From the NCBI RefSeq assembly GCF_003797825.1, contig NZ_RKME01000040.1, positions 1-42,621 of the forward strand: a stretch of DNA of 42,621 nt, in the 5' to 3' direction. Origin of the DNA: Gordonia sp. OPL2. Its GTDB lineage: Bacteria; Actinomycetota; Actinomycetes; Mycobacteriales; Mycobacteriaceae. This document shows, piece by piece, positions 17,257 through 23,877 of the stretch (position 1 is its first letter; every line of letters begins with the position of its first letter). The notes under the pieces are model-generated. The model was not told the origin of the DNA, did not search any database, and saw only the letters and a list, made by a program, of their open reading frames with translations. Position numbers and translations under genes: made by a program.

Positions 17257-17739
17257 TCAGGTGTCCTGCGTCGACCCCCGTGAGCAGCTGTCGGGGGACC
17301 ATCGGGCGATGTCGTCGTCGGTGATCTCGCGGTCGTCGAGACGCTGCGTCATCCGCAGATGGTTGCCGAACGGATCGCGGAACGCGCAGTCGATGCCGTA
17401 GGGCTGTTCCTCGGGGTCTTGGGTGAACTCGACCCCTTTCGCCCGGAGATCGGCGTGGGTGGCGCGACAGTCATCGGTGGACAGGATCGTGGCCGGCATC
17501 GCACCCAGGGTCACGAGTTCACGGATGCGCGCCGCAGTGTCCTCCGACAGCGCCGGCGGGCCCGGCCGCTCCAACAGGATCAGTCGATCGGGCTGAGACG
17601 GCGGGGCGATCGTGAGCCATCGCATGAACCCCATGTCGACGTCGGTGTCGACGACGAATCCGAGGGTGCCGACGTAGAAGTCGAGCGCGACGTCCTGATC
17701 GAGGACGTAGATGGCATGGATGCTGATTCCGTTGATCAT
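17257..17739 (-). CDS. VOC-family (glyoxalase/bleomycin-resistance-like) protein
   Basis: A 160-residue protein with the two beta-alpha-beta-beta-beta modules of the vicinal oxygen chelate fold. The first is marked by HAIYVLDQDVALDFYVGTLG and the second by RDPFGNHLRMTQ. Members include glyoxalases, dioxygenases and drug-binding proteins, and the substrate cannot be deduced here. Its ATG overlaps the stop of the AraC-type regulator by four bases (ATGA), so the pair is translationally coupled and likely co-regulated. Confidence 0.85.
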   Translation of the reverse strand: MINGISIHAIYVLDQDVALDFYVGTLGFVVDTDVDMGFMRWLTIAPPSQPDRLILLERPGPPALSEDTAARIRELVTLGAMPATILSTDDCRATHADLRAKGVEFTQDPEEQPYGIDCAFRDPFGNHLRMTQRLDDREITDDDIARWSPDSCSRGSTQDT

Positions 17740-18221
17740 GCGCTCGACGTTACGACCGCCGGGTCCGACGACGCTTCTCCGAAACTGCTCGACCGCCCGA
17801 ACCCCTCCGTCGGCGGGAGCGGGTCGCCGGTTTCCGCCGGCCTGGTCCATCGCCGCACGAAGCACGACGGCGCGTCGATCGGCGCGGTGCGCGCCCGATA
17901 CACCGATGGGCTGCAACCGATGATCCCGGCGAACGTCCGGCTGAAGGTACCGAGGCTCTCGTAGCCCACCGCGCGCGCGATCTCGGTGATCGGCGTCGTC
18001 GTCGTGCGCAGCAGCGCGCAGGCGCGTTCGATCCGACGACGTTGCAGATAGCGGTGCGGTGTCTCGCCGAACACGGCTCGGAACCGGCGGGTGAAGTGCG
18101 CCGGCGAGGTCAGCGCGACACGTGCGAGCGTGGCGACGTCGAGCGGTTCGGCATACGCGCGGTCGATGGCGTCGCGGGCGCGCAACAGTCGACGGTTCTC
18201 GTCCTCGCGCGGGGTGAACAC
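17736..18221 (-). CDS. AraC-family transcriptional regulator (DNA-binding domain only)
   Basis: A 161-residue protein in which residues ~15-110 form the double helix-turn-helix of AraC/XylS regulators: VATLARVALTSPAHFTRRF, then ITEIARAVGYESLGTFSRTF. No sensor domain precedes it. The last ~45 residues are low-complexity and overlap the VOC gene start. The start is a GTG with GGGTGA upstream. Coupled to a VOC gene, it probably regulates that gene. The effector might be sensed by the VOC protein, but that is speculation. Confidence 0.85.
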   Translation of the reverse strand: MFTPREDENRRLLRARDAIDRAYAEPLDVATLARVALTSPAHFTRRFRAVFGETPHRYLQRRRIERACALLRTTTTPITEIARAVGYESLGTFSRTFAGIIGCSPSVYRARTAPIDAPSCFVRRWTRPAETGDPLPPTEGFGRSSSFGEASSDPAVVTSSA

Positions 18222-18245
18222 GTCACCCAGTGTGACCGATCGCGC

Positions 18246-18521
18246 TCAGTGCTGCTCGCAGGCGATGCCGTCCTTGTCTCGATCACGCCCGGACTCGTTC
18301 GCGTCGTAGACGGCCTGATCGACTGTGAAGTTCGTGACCGGGGTACCGGACGTGGAGTCAACCGCCCCGGGCTCGCCGACGCCGTGCGGATAGTCGACGT
18401 TCAGGGCGTCACAATTCTTGTACGCGGTCGCCGCATCCGCCGGCGCGACCACCATCGCGGGCGCGACGGCGAGGGTCCCTGCCGCGGCGATTCCGATGAT
18501 CACCCTGCGCGAGCGTCCCAT
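18246..18521 (-). CDS. Secreted Excalibur calcium-binding domain protein
   Basis: A 91-residue exported protein. It has a signal peptide (RRVIIGIAAAGTLAVAPAMV) with likely cleavage after ADA at about residue 30. The mature part holds an Excalibur domain: YKNCDALN near the start and the calcium-loop motif DRDKDGIACE at the C-terminus, with two cysteines probably disulphide-bonded. Excalibur domains bind calcium and are found outside the cell in Gram-positive bacteria. AGAGG lies upstream of the ATG at 18521, which supports this start over an in-frame one eleven codons earlier. Confidence 0.85.
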   Translation of the reverse strand: MGRSRRVIIGIAAAGTLAVAPAMVVAPADAATAYKNCDALNVDYPHGVGEPGAVDSTSGTPVTNFTVDQAVYDANESGRDRDKDGIACEQH

Positions 18522-18636
18522 GACGTACCTCTTCTCACATACCGTGTCCCACATACCTTGCCGAACGGAATCACGGTAGTGCGGTCACGGCAGCTCAGGC
18601 ACCTGTCCGAGCAGTAATCACCCGAACGGTCGACAC

Positions 18637-19590
18637 CTAGAGGCCGAACTTGGCCTGCATCGCGCGCAGCGTTTCCGCGGACGACATCAGTCCGGAGAGC
18701 TCGTCGTCGGACATCGGCATCTCGAGTCGGGTCTGGGCGCCACCACGGTCGACGATGGTAGGCAGGGACAGGCAGACATCCTCGAGTCCCTCGTAGCCCT
18801 CGGCCACCGTGGAGACGGGCAGGACGCGATGCTCGTTGTTGAGGACCGCCTCGACGATGCGCGTCGCGGCCAGCCCGATCGCGTAGTTCGTGGCGCCCTT
18901 GCCCTCGATGATCTTGTAGGCCGCGTGTACGACCTCGTGATGAATCCGCTCGCGGGCGGCCGCGTCGATCGCCTGCTCACCGGGCAGCGGCTTCCAGTGC
19001 ATCAGCGGCACCCCGCCGATGCTGGCCGAACTCCACAGCGGGATCTCTGTGTCGCCGTGTTCTCCGACGATGTAGGCGTGCACATTCTGCACCGCGACGT
19101 TGCAGTGCTGGGCGATGAGGAAGCGCAGACGCGAGGAGTCCAGGACGGTGCCCGACCCGAACACCTGATTGTTCGGCAGCCCACTGTATTTCAGCGCCGC
19201 GTAGGTGACGACGTCCACCGGGTTGGTCACCATGATGTACACCGCGTTCGGCGCCACCTCGAGGACGCCGGGCATGATCTTCTTCGTCAGACCGATGGTG
19301 GCCTCGGCCAATTCGAGCCGCGATTGACCCGGCTTCTGCTTCGCACCGGCCGTGAAGACCACCACGTCGGCGTCCGCGCAGACGGCCACATCGTCGTCGC
19401 CGATGATGTCGGCGCGCGGGACGAATTCGAGTCCGTGCGACATGTCGAGGACCTCGGCGGTCACCTTCGCGGTGTTGATGTCCATCAAGGCGATCGTCCG
19501 TGCGACCCCCCGGATCAGCGATGCGTAGGCGACAGCCGTGCCGACCGCTCCCGCTCCGATGATGGCCAGTTTGGTCGGTCGTGCATCCAT
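18637..19590 (-). CDS. ldh: L-lactate dehydrogenase
   Basis: A 317-residue NAD-dependent 2-hydroxyacid dehydrogenase. The Rossmann motif GAGAVG lies at 12-17, the active-site loop is GAKQKPGQSRLEL, the substrate arginine lies in DSSRLR, and the catalytic histidine lies in GEHGD (about 178). The Gln in KQKPG (about 85) at the specificity position indicates lactate rather than malate. It reduces pyruvate to lactate to regenerate NAD. The ATG at 19590 is preferred over an in-frame start nine codons upstream. It is divergent from the regulator pair that starts at 19793 and shares the intergenic operator region with it. Confidence 0.95.
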   Translation of the reverse strand: MDARPTKLAIIGAGAVGTAVAYASLIRGVARTIALMDINTAKVTAEVLDMSHGLEFVPRADIIGDDDVAVCADADVVVFTAGAKQKPGQSRLELAEATIGLTKKIMPGVLEVAPNAVYIMVTNPVDVVTYAALKYSGLPNNQVFGSGTVLDSSRLRFLIAQHCNVAVQNVHAYIVGEHGDTEIPLWSSASIGGVPLMHWKPLPGEQAIDAAARERIHHEVVHAAYKIIEGKGATNYAIGLAATRIVEAVLNNEHRVLPVSTVAEGYEGLEDVCLSLPTIVDRGGAQTRLEMPMSDDELSGLMSSAETLRAMQAKFGL

Positions 19591-19715
19591 CAGATCGCCG
19601 CCTTCGTCTCGTTGCACCGGATCGTCGCCGGTGTCGTGCCCCGATGTCGCTTCGGCCCCCGCTCGCGATTATTGCCGCTCGCTGCGTCGGGCGCAGGTCG
19701 ATTCAACCCGTCATT

Positions 19716-19761
19716 GACTTTCCGACTTGGAAAGTCGACACTACTTTCCAGAACGGAAACT
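19716..19761. promoter_or_regulatory. Duplicated TTTCC-N5-GGAAA operator
   Basis: Site 1 (19716-19736) is a perfect palindrome GACTTTCC-GACTT-GGAAAGTC. Site 2 (19743-19761) is ACTTTCC-AGAAC-GGAAACT, with one mismatch. The centres are 26 bp apart. They lie between divergent ldh and the membrane-protein/winged-helix pair, about 30-75 bases upstream of the latter. The winged-helix protein encoded downstream is the obvious candidate ligand, giving autoregulation. Confidence 0.75.
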
Positions 19762-19792
19762 CATGACAGCCGATATCAGAGGAGGTCGCGTC

Positions 19793-20257
19793 ATGGCCGA
19801 CATCACCCCGGATCAGGCGCGCGAGGCACTGCACGCCGTCGAGGCCGCCCGCCGCGACGTCGCCGCGGAAGTCGGTCTCCCACGCGGCTATTGGTGGGTA
19901 CTGGCCGCGGCATGGCTGGTGCTCGGCCTGCTCGCGGACCTCGCGCCCTCCTGGGTGACCACGGTCGCCACGGTCGCGTTCGGCGTCGGACATTCGATCG
20001 TCGCGCCGCGCATCCTCGACGGCCGGCACCGCACCGGCGGCCTACAGATCAGCCGCTCGGTCGCGAATCGTCGGATCCCGTTCGTCGTCGTCGGGATGCT
20101 GATCGTGCTCGTGCTGCTGACCATCGCGGTCGCGCTGGGCCTCGACGCCGACGGCGCCGCACATCCGTCGGTGTGGGCCGGCGGATTCGTCGCGGCCATC
20201 GTCGGGTTCGGCGGTCCGGAGATCTTCGCCGTGCTGCGTCGATGGGCACACGCGTGA
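19793..20257 (+). CDS. Four-helix integral membrane protein, unknown function
   Basis: A 154-residue protein with a short amphipathic N-terminus (MADITPDQAREALHAVEAAR) and four predicted membrane helices at about 34-51, 54-72, 95-117 and 126-148. No enzyme or transporter signature is seen. The ATG at 19793 has an ideal GAGGAGG upstream; earlier in-frame starts would lie inside the operator. Its stop overlaps the GTG of the winged-helix regulator by four bases. Such pairs are common in actinobacteria, where the membrane protein may sense or oppose the regulator, but no function is established. Confidence 0.75.
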   Translation: MADITPDQAREALHAVEAARRDVAAEVGLPRGYWWVLAAAWLVLGLLADLAPSWVTTVATVAFGVGHSIVAPRILDGRHRTGGLQISRSVANRRIPFVVVGMLIVLVLLTIAVALGLDADGAAHPSVWAGGFVAAIVGFGGPEIFAVLRRWAHA

Positions 20258-20580
20258 CCGAACCCCGGTTCGACGACGTGATCCACCCGAGCACGCGCCT
20301 CACGCTGGTCTCGACCCTGGCCGCGACGGACTGGGCCGAGTTCGCCTTCCTCCGCGAACGTCTCGGAATGTCGGACTCGGCGTTGTCCAAGCAGCTGTCC
20401 ACACTCGAGGACGCCGGGTACGTGCTGACCGAACGCCGGCCGCAGGGCCGTCGTCGCACAGTCCGGGTGCGACTGACGACGCCGGGGCGTGAGGCGTTCG
20501 CCGGGCACGTCGCGGCCTTGCGGGCCATCGTCGACGCCGCACTGCCCGCCGGCGAGGACACGACACGTTCGGCGAACTGA
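20254..20580 (+). CDS. Winged-helix transcriptional regulator
   Basis: A 108-residue single-domain winged-helix protein. The recognition region is EFAFLRERLGMSDSALSKQL, STLEDAGYVLTERR, and the wing is GRRRTVRVRLTTPGREAF. This matches the small HTH_34/MarR-like regulators. The GTG at 20254 overlaps the stop of the upstream membrane gene by four bases (GTGA), showing translational coupling. It is the likely reader of the paired TTTCC-N5-GGAAA sites upstream of the operon. A strong terminator follows 13 bases after the stop. Confidence 0.85.
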   Translation: MTEPRFDDVIHPSTRLTLVSTLAATDWAEFAFLRERLGMSDSALSKQLSTLEDAGYVLTERRPQGRRRTVRVRLTTPGREAFAGHVAALRAIVDAALPAGEDTTRSAN

Positions 20581-20592
20581 CCCACACACGAC

Positions 20593-20625
20593 GGAACCCC
20601 CGCCCACAGAATGGACGGGGGTTCC
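20593..20625. terminator. Bidirectional hairpin terminator
   Basis: A perfect 10-bp stem GGAACCCCCG/CGGGGGTTCC encloses a 13-base loop. It lies just after the winged-helix gene on the plus strand and downstream of rplA on the minus strand, so it can serve both. Confidence 0.85.
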
Positions 20626-20650
20626 GATGCGACAGTTCGCCACTCCCACA

Positions 20651-20739
20651 GGAGCGAGCGTTCTCCCGCCCCCTGAGGAGCGAGCTCGCGAGCGTTCTCC
20701 CGCCCCCTGAGGAGCGAGCTCGCGAGCGTCTCGAAGGGG
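20651..20739. repeat. Tandem copies of a dispersed GC-rich repeat
   Basis: Three head-to-tail copies of a unit beginning GGAGCGAGCTCGCGAGCG lie between the terminator and the rplA stop. Copy 1 (20651) lacks the eight-base CTCGCGAG insert, copy 2 (20677) is full length at 34 bases, and copy 3 (20711) ends in TCTCGAAGGGG. The unit contains the palindrome CGAGCTCG. The same family recurs at 22082 and, degraded, at 38958. Confidence 0.85.
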
Positions 20740-20741
20740 AA

Positions 20742-21458
20742 TCAGGCGGTCGGTGCCTCGGTGAAGTTGCGCGTCACCGACGGGTCGACCTGGATGCCCG
20801 GGCCGGTCGTCGTGGAGACGGTCACCTTCTTGACGTAGCGCCCCTTCGCGGCCGACGGCTTCGCCCGCATGATCTCGTCGTAGGCGGCGCCGTAGTTCTC
20901 GGCGAGCTTCTCGGCGTCGAACGATGCCTTGCCGATGACGAAGTGCAGGTTCGCAGCCTTGTCGACGCGGAAGTTGATCTTGCCGCCCTTGATGTCGTTG
21001 ACGGCCTTGGTCACGTCGGGGGTGACGGTGCCGGTCTTCGGGTTCGGCATGAGGCCACGCGGGCCGAGCACACGCGCGATACGGCCGACCTTGGCCATCT
21101 GATCCGGGGTGGCGATCGCGGCGTCGAAGTCGAGCCAGCCGCCCTGGATCCGCTCGATCAGATCCTCGGCGCCCACCACGTCGGCGCCGGCGGCCTCGGC
21201 CTCGGCGGCCTTGTCGCCGGTGGCGAACACGATCACGCGCGCAGTCTTACCGGTGCCGTTCGGCAGGTTGACGGTGCCGCGGACCATCTGGTCGGCCTTG
21301 CGCGGGTCGACGCCCAGGCGGATGGCGACCTCGACGGTCGAGTCGGTGTTCTTCGACGACGTGTCCTTCGCGAGCTGCGCAGCTTCCAGCGGGCTGTACA
21401 GCTTGGTGCGATCGACCTTCTCCGCGGCTGCGCGGTAGGCCTTGCTCTTCTGTGCCAT
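20742..21458 (-). CDS. rplA: 50S ribosomal protein L1
   Basis: A 238-residue L1 protein beginning MAQKSKAYRAAAEKVDRTKL. It contains the conserved RGTVNLPNGTGKT, GPRGLMPNPKTGTVT and VDKAANLHFVIGKASF segments. It forms the mobile L1 stalk at the tRNA exit side of the ribosome. Length is normal. It lies about 120 bases downstream of rplK, the usual L11-L1 pair, and is followed by repeat elements and a terminator. Confidence 0.98.
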   Translation of the reverse strand: MAQKSKAYRAAAEKVDRTKLYSPLEAAQLAKDTSSKNTDSTVEVAIRLGVDPRKADQMVRGTVNLPNGTGKTARVIVFATGDKAAEAEAAGADVVGAEDLIERIQGGWLDFDAAIATPDQMAKVGRIARVLGPRGLMPNPKTGTVTPDVTKAVNDIKGGKINFRVDKAANLHFVIGKASFDAEKLAENYGAAYDEIMRAKPSAAKGRYVKKVTVSTTTGPGIQVDPSVTRNFTEAPTA

Positions 21459-21581
21459 TGCTCTGTTCTTTCTCCGTGTGTGAAAAATCGGGTTGGTGGT
21501 TGATGGGCCGAGCCGGCCCTCCCACGCGGGGTGATCGATGACCCCGGTCGCGCTCGACCGCGGCTACTCGATCAACGAGAG

Positions 21582-22016
21582 TCAGCCCTCGACGTTGATG
21601 CCCATCGACCGTGCAGTACCGGCGATGATCTTCGCGGCCTGGTCGATGTCGTTCGCGTTGAGGTCTTCCTGCTTGGTCTTGGCGATCTCACGGACCTGGT
21701 CCATGCTGACCTTGCCGACCTTCTTGGTGTGCGGCTCGCCCGAGCCCTTCTGCAGGCCTGCGGCCTTCAGCAGGAGCTTCGCGGCCGGCGGCGTCTTCAA
21801 CTTGAAGTCGAAGGACCGGTCTTCGTAGACGAAGATCTCGACCGGGATGACGTTGCCGCGCTGCGACTCGGTCGCCGCGTTGTACGCCTTGCAGAATTCC
21901 ATGATGTTCACGCCGTGCTGACCGAGCGCCGGACCCACGGGCGGGGCGGGGTTGGCCGCGCCTGCCTGGATCTGGAGCTTGATGATCCCGGCGAGCTTCT
22001 TCTTCTTGGGAGGCAT
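21582..22016 (-). CDS. rplK: 50S ribosomal protein L11
   Basis: A 144-residue L11 protein starting MPPKKKKLAGIIKLQIQAGA, with the Pro-rich PAPPVGPALGQHGVNIMEFC motif that is methylated and binds thiostrepton-type drugs in other bacteria. It has the C-terminal rRNA-binding domain with DQAAKIIAGTARSMGI. ATG 22016 gives the normal family length; an in-frame start eleven codons upstream is not conserved. The 136-base gap to nusG is filled largely by a dispersed repeat. Confidence 0.98.
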   Translation of the reverse strand: MPPKKKKLAGIIKLQIQAGAANPAPPVGPALGQHGVNIMEFCKAYNAATESQRGNVIPVEIFVYEDRSFDFKLKTPPAAKLLLKAAGLQKGSGEPHTKKVGKVSMDQVREIAKTKQEDLNANDIDQAAKIIAGTARSMGINVEG

Positions 22017-22081
22017 CTTGAGTTCCTTGTTTGTTCCTTGCAGATTCACGCCCGCTGGAGACGTGAAAGTTCAGTTGTCCC

Positions 22082-22150
22082 GCTCCCTGAGGAGCGAGCG
22101 TGCACACCCTGCCTGCTCCCTGAGGAGCGAGCGTGCGAGCGTCTCGAAGG
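22082..22150. repeat. Dispersed GC-rich repeat between nusG and rplK
   Basis: GCTCCCTGAGGAGCGAGCGT occurs at 22082 and again at 22115 (33-base period). The second copy continues through GAGCGTCTCGAAGGG, ending two bases before the nusG stop codon. It is the same family as 20651-20739. CTCCCTGAGGAG can pair on itself as CTCC/GGAG. It sits inside a conserved ribosomal operon. Confidence 0.85.
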
Positions 22151-22152
22151 GC

Positions 22153-23049
22153 CTAGATCTTCTCGACCTGGTTGAAGCCGAGTTCGACCGGCGTCTCGCG
22201 ACCGAAGATCGACACCAACACCTTGACCTTGCGCTGCTCGGCGTTGACCTCGCTGATCGACGCGGGCAGTGTCGCGAACGGTCCGTCCATGACGGTGACC
22301 GACTCGCCGACCTCGAAGTCGACCTCGATGACCGCGGTGGCGGCGGCAGCGGCAGCCTCGACACCCTCGGCTCCGGCCTTGGCGGCGGCGGGCTTCTTGG
22401 CCTCGACCCGCGGCATCAGGAACTGCAGCACCTCGTCGAGCGAGAGCGGCGACGGCTTGGAGGTCATGCCGACGAACCCGGTGACGCCCGGGGTGTTGCG
22501 CACCGCGCCCCACGAATCGTCGTTGAGGTCCATGCGCACCAGGATGTAGCCCGGCAGCACCTTGCGGTTGACCTTCTTGGGCTGACCGTTCTTGATCTCG
22601 GTGACCTCTTCGGTCGGCACCTCGACCTGGAAGATGTAGTCACCGACGTCGAGGTTCTGGACGCGGGTCTCGAGGTTGGCCTTCACCTTGTTCTCGTAAC
22701 CGGCGTAGCTGTGGATCACGTACCAGTCACCGGGTGCGCGACGCAGCTGCTTGCGCAGTTCCTCGACCGGGTCCGCGTCCTCGTCGGGCGCTTCCTCGGC
22801 AGCGACCTCGTCGGCCACGTCGACCTCGTCGGCGACGGCGTCTTCGATCGCCTCCTCGACGGCGGCCTCGCCACCCTCGACGGCTGCTTCGTCATCCTCG
22901 GCGGCCTCGATCTGTGCCTCGACACCGGGATCGTCGGTCTCGTCGGCGGCATCGAGCACTGCCGTGTCGGCAGCGTCGTCCGACTCGACCGTGTCGACGG
23001 CGTCGGCCGACTCGGTGGTCGGATCGATCTCGTTCTCCGGGGTGCTCAC
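22153..23049 (-). CDS. nusG: Transcription termination/antitermination factor NusG
   Basis: A 298-residue NusG with a NGN domain from about 107 (DWYVIHSYAGYENKVKANLE, VNRKVLPGYILVRM) and a KOW domain at the end (FEVGESVTVMDGPFATLPAS). It binds RNA polymerase and links it to Rho or the ribosome. Two features are unusual in size. One is an acidic Ala/Glu/Asp-rich extension of ~105 residues before the NGN domain. The other is an Ala/Lys-rich linker (VEAKKPAAAKAGAEG...) between the domains. Long acidic N-termini are known in actinobacterial NusG. GTG 23049 is the preferred start. Confidence 0.96.
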   Translation of the reverse strand: MSTPENEIDPTTESADAVDTVESDDAADTAVLDAADETDDPGVEAQIEAAEDDEAAVEGGEAAVEEAIEDAVADEVDVADEVAAEEAPDEDADPVEELRKQLRRAPGDWYVIHSYAGYENKVKANLETRVQNLDVGDYIFQVEVPTEEVTEIKNGQPKKVNRKVLPGYILVRMDLNDDSWGAVRNTPGVTGFVGMTSKPSPLSLDEVLQFLMPRVEAKKPAAAKAGAEGVEAAAAAATAVIEVDFEVGESVTVMDGPFATLPASISEVNAEQRKVKVLVSIFGRETPVELGFNQVEKI

Positions 23050-23119
23050 TGCAGCCCACGCTCCTCTGTCGGTTCGGGTCGTCCAGGGCTCGGCCTCTGC
23101 CCCACTCACGTGGGCGGCA

Positions 23120-23569
23120 TCAGCCGAACAGCCAGAGGACTCCCTTGGCGAAGACCAGGTCGAGACCGGAGATGAAGGCGGTCATGATGACCACGAAGAT
23201 CAGCACGACAATCGTGTAGGTGATCATCTCCCGGCGGGTGGGCCAGATGACCTTCTTCAGTTCGGCGACGACCTGCTGCAGGAAAACCCAGATCCGAACG
23301 AACGGATTGCGGCTCTGCCCGGCAGCGGCCTTCTTCTTGCGTTCTTTGACCGCGACGGCGGTTCCCGTACCGGAATCCGTCTCGCTGTCGGTGCTGGAGG
23401 CACTCGTCGACGATCGGCGACGCGACGACCGTTTGCCCGACGGACGGAGTTCGTCGGAACTCGTGCCGGTGCCCTCGACGTCGTCGCGACCCTCGAGCTC
23501 CTCCACCGAGTCGGTGGTGGTGTCGTCCGCGGCGTCTTTGGCGCGGGCAGCTCGATCTCGCTTGCTCAC
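23120..23569 (-). CDS. secE: Preprotein translocase subunit SecE
   Basis: A 149-residue SecE. The conserved C-terminal part is RIWVFLQQVVAELKKVIWPT followed by a single membrane helix (YTIVVLIFVVIMTAFISG). The amphipathic RKVxWPT-type region clamps SecY. The first ~80 residues are a hydrophilic Ser/Asp/Arg-rich extension, long compared with E. coli-type minimal SecE but usual in actinobacteria. The GTG at 23569 has GAGAGG upstream. It lies between tRNA-Trp and nusG, as in M. tuberculosis. Confidence 0.95.
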   Translation of the reverse strand: MSKRDRAARAKDAADDTTTDSVEELEGRDDVEGTGTSSDELRPSGKRSSRRRSSTSASSTDSETDSGTGTAVAVKERKKKAAAGQSRNPFVRIWVFLQQVVAELKKVIWPTRREMITYTIVVLIFVVIMTAFISGLDLVFAKGVLWLFG

Positions 23570-23607
23570 TTTCGAGGTCCTCTCGTCAACGTGTGCCCTC
23601 ACCAGGG

Positions 23608-23680
<73 letters not shown>

Positions 23681-23767
23681 CTGCGACTGCGCCGCGGCTC
23701 TCGCCACGCTACAGCTGCCTTCTGGGCCGACCCTGAGAAGAAGCTCCTCACAAAACCAACGCGCCAC

Positions 23768-23797
23768 CCTATGGGCAGCGCGCAAGTCTCAAGTCAA
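23768..23797 (-). promoter_or_regulatory. Promoter for tRNA-Trp (and possibly secE-nusG)
   Basis: On the minus strand, -35 TTGACT (23792-23797) and -10 CATAGG (23768-23773) are separated by 18 bases, with the tRNA about 90 bases downstream. This is the best sigma-70-type match in the window. Confidence 0.55.
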
Positions 23798-23831
23798 TCC
23801 AGACACTTCAGTGTAGAACACCGGGTGCCCT

Positions 23832-23848
23832 GAACCCAAAACGGGTTC
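23832..23848 (-). terminator. Small hairpin after the MocR gene
   Basis: A 6-bp stem GAACCC/GGGTTC closes a five-base loop, about 30 bases past the MocR stop and upstream of the tRNA-Trp promoter. It is short, so it is only a possible terminator. Confidence 0.4.
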
Positions 23849-23877
23849 GACAGGCCTGCGACGGCCCCGTGCGCGGA

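Noticed and set aside
11126..20739. Genomic island or prophage between the two ribosomal clusters
   Set aside because: No integrase, transposase or phage genes, no flanking direct repeats, and GC content looks even. The M. tuberculosis L11-L1 and L10-L12 clusters are also separated by other genes.
20581..20741. Small gene in the repeat-rich gap before rplA
   Set aside because: Only a terminator and repeat units are seen; reading frames here are short and made of repeat translation.
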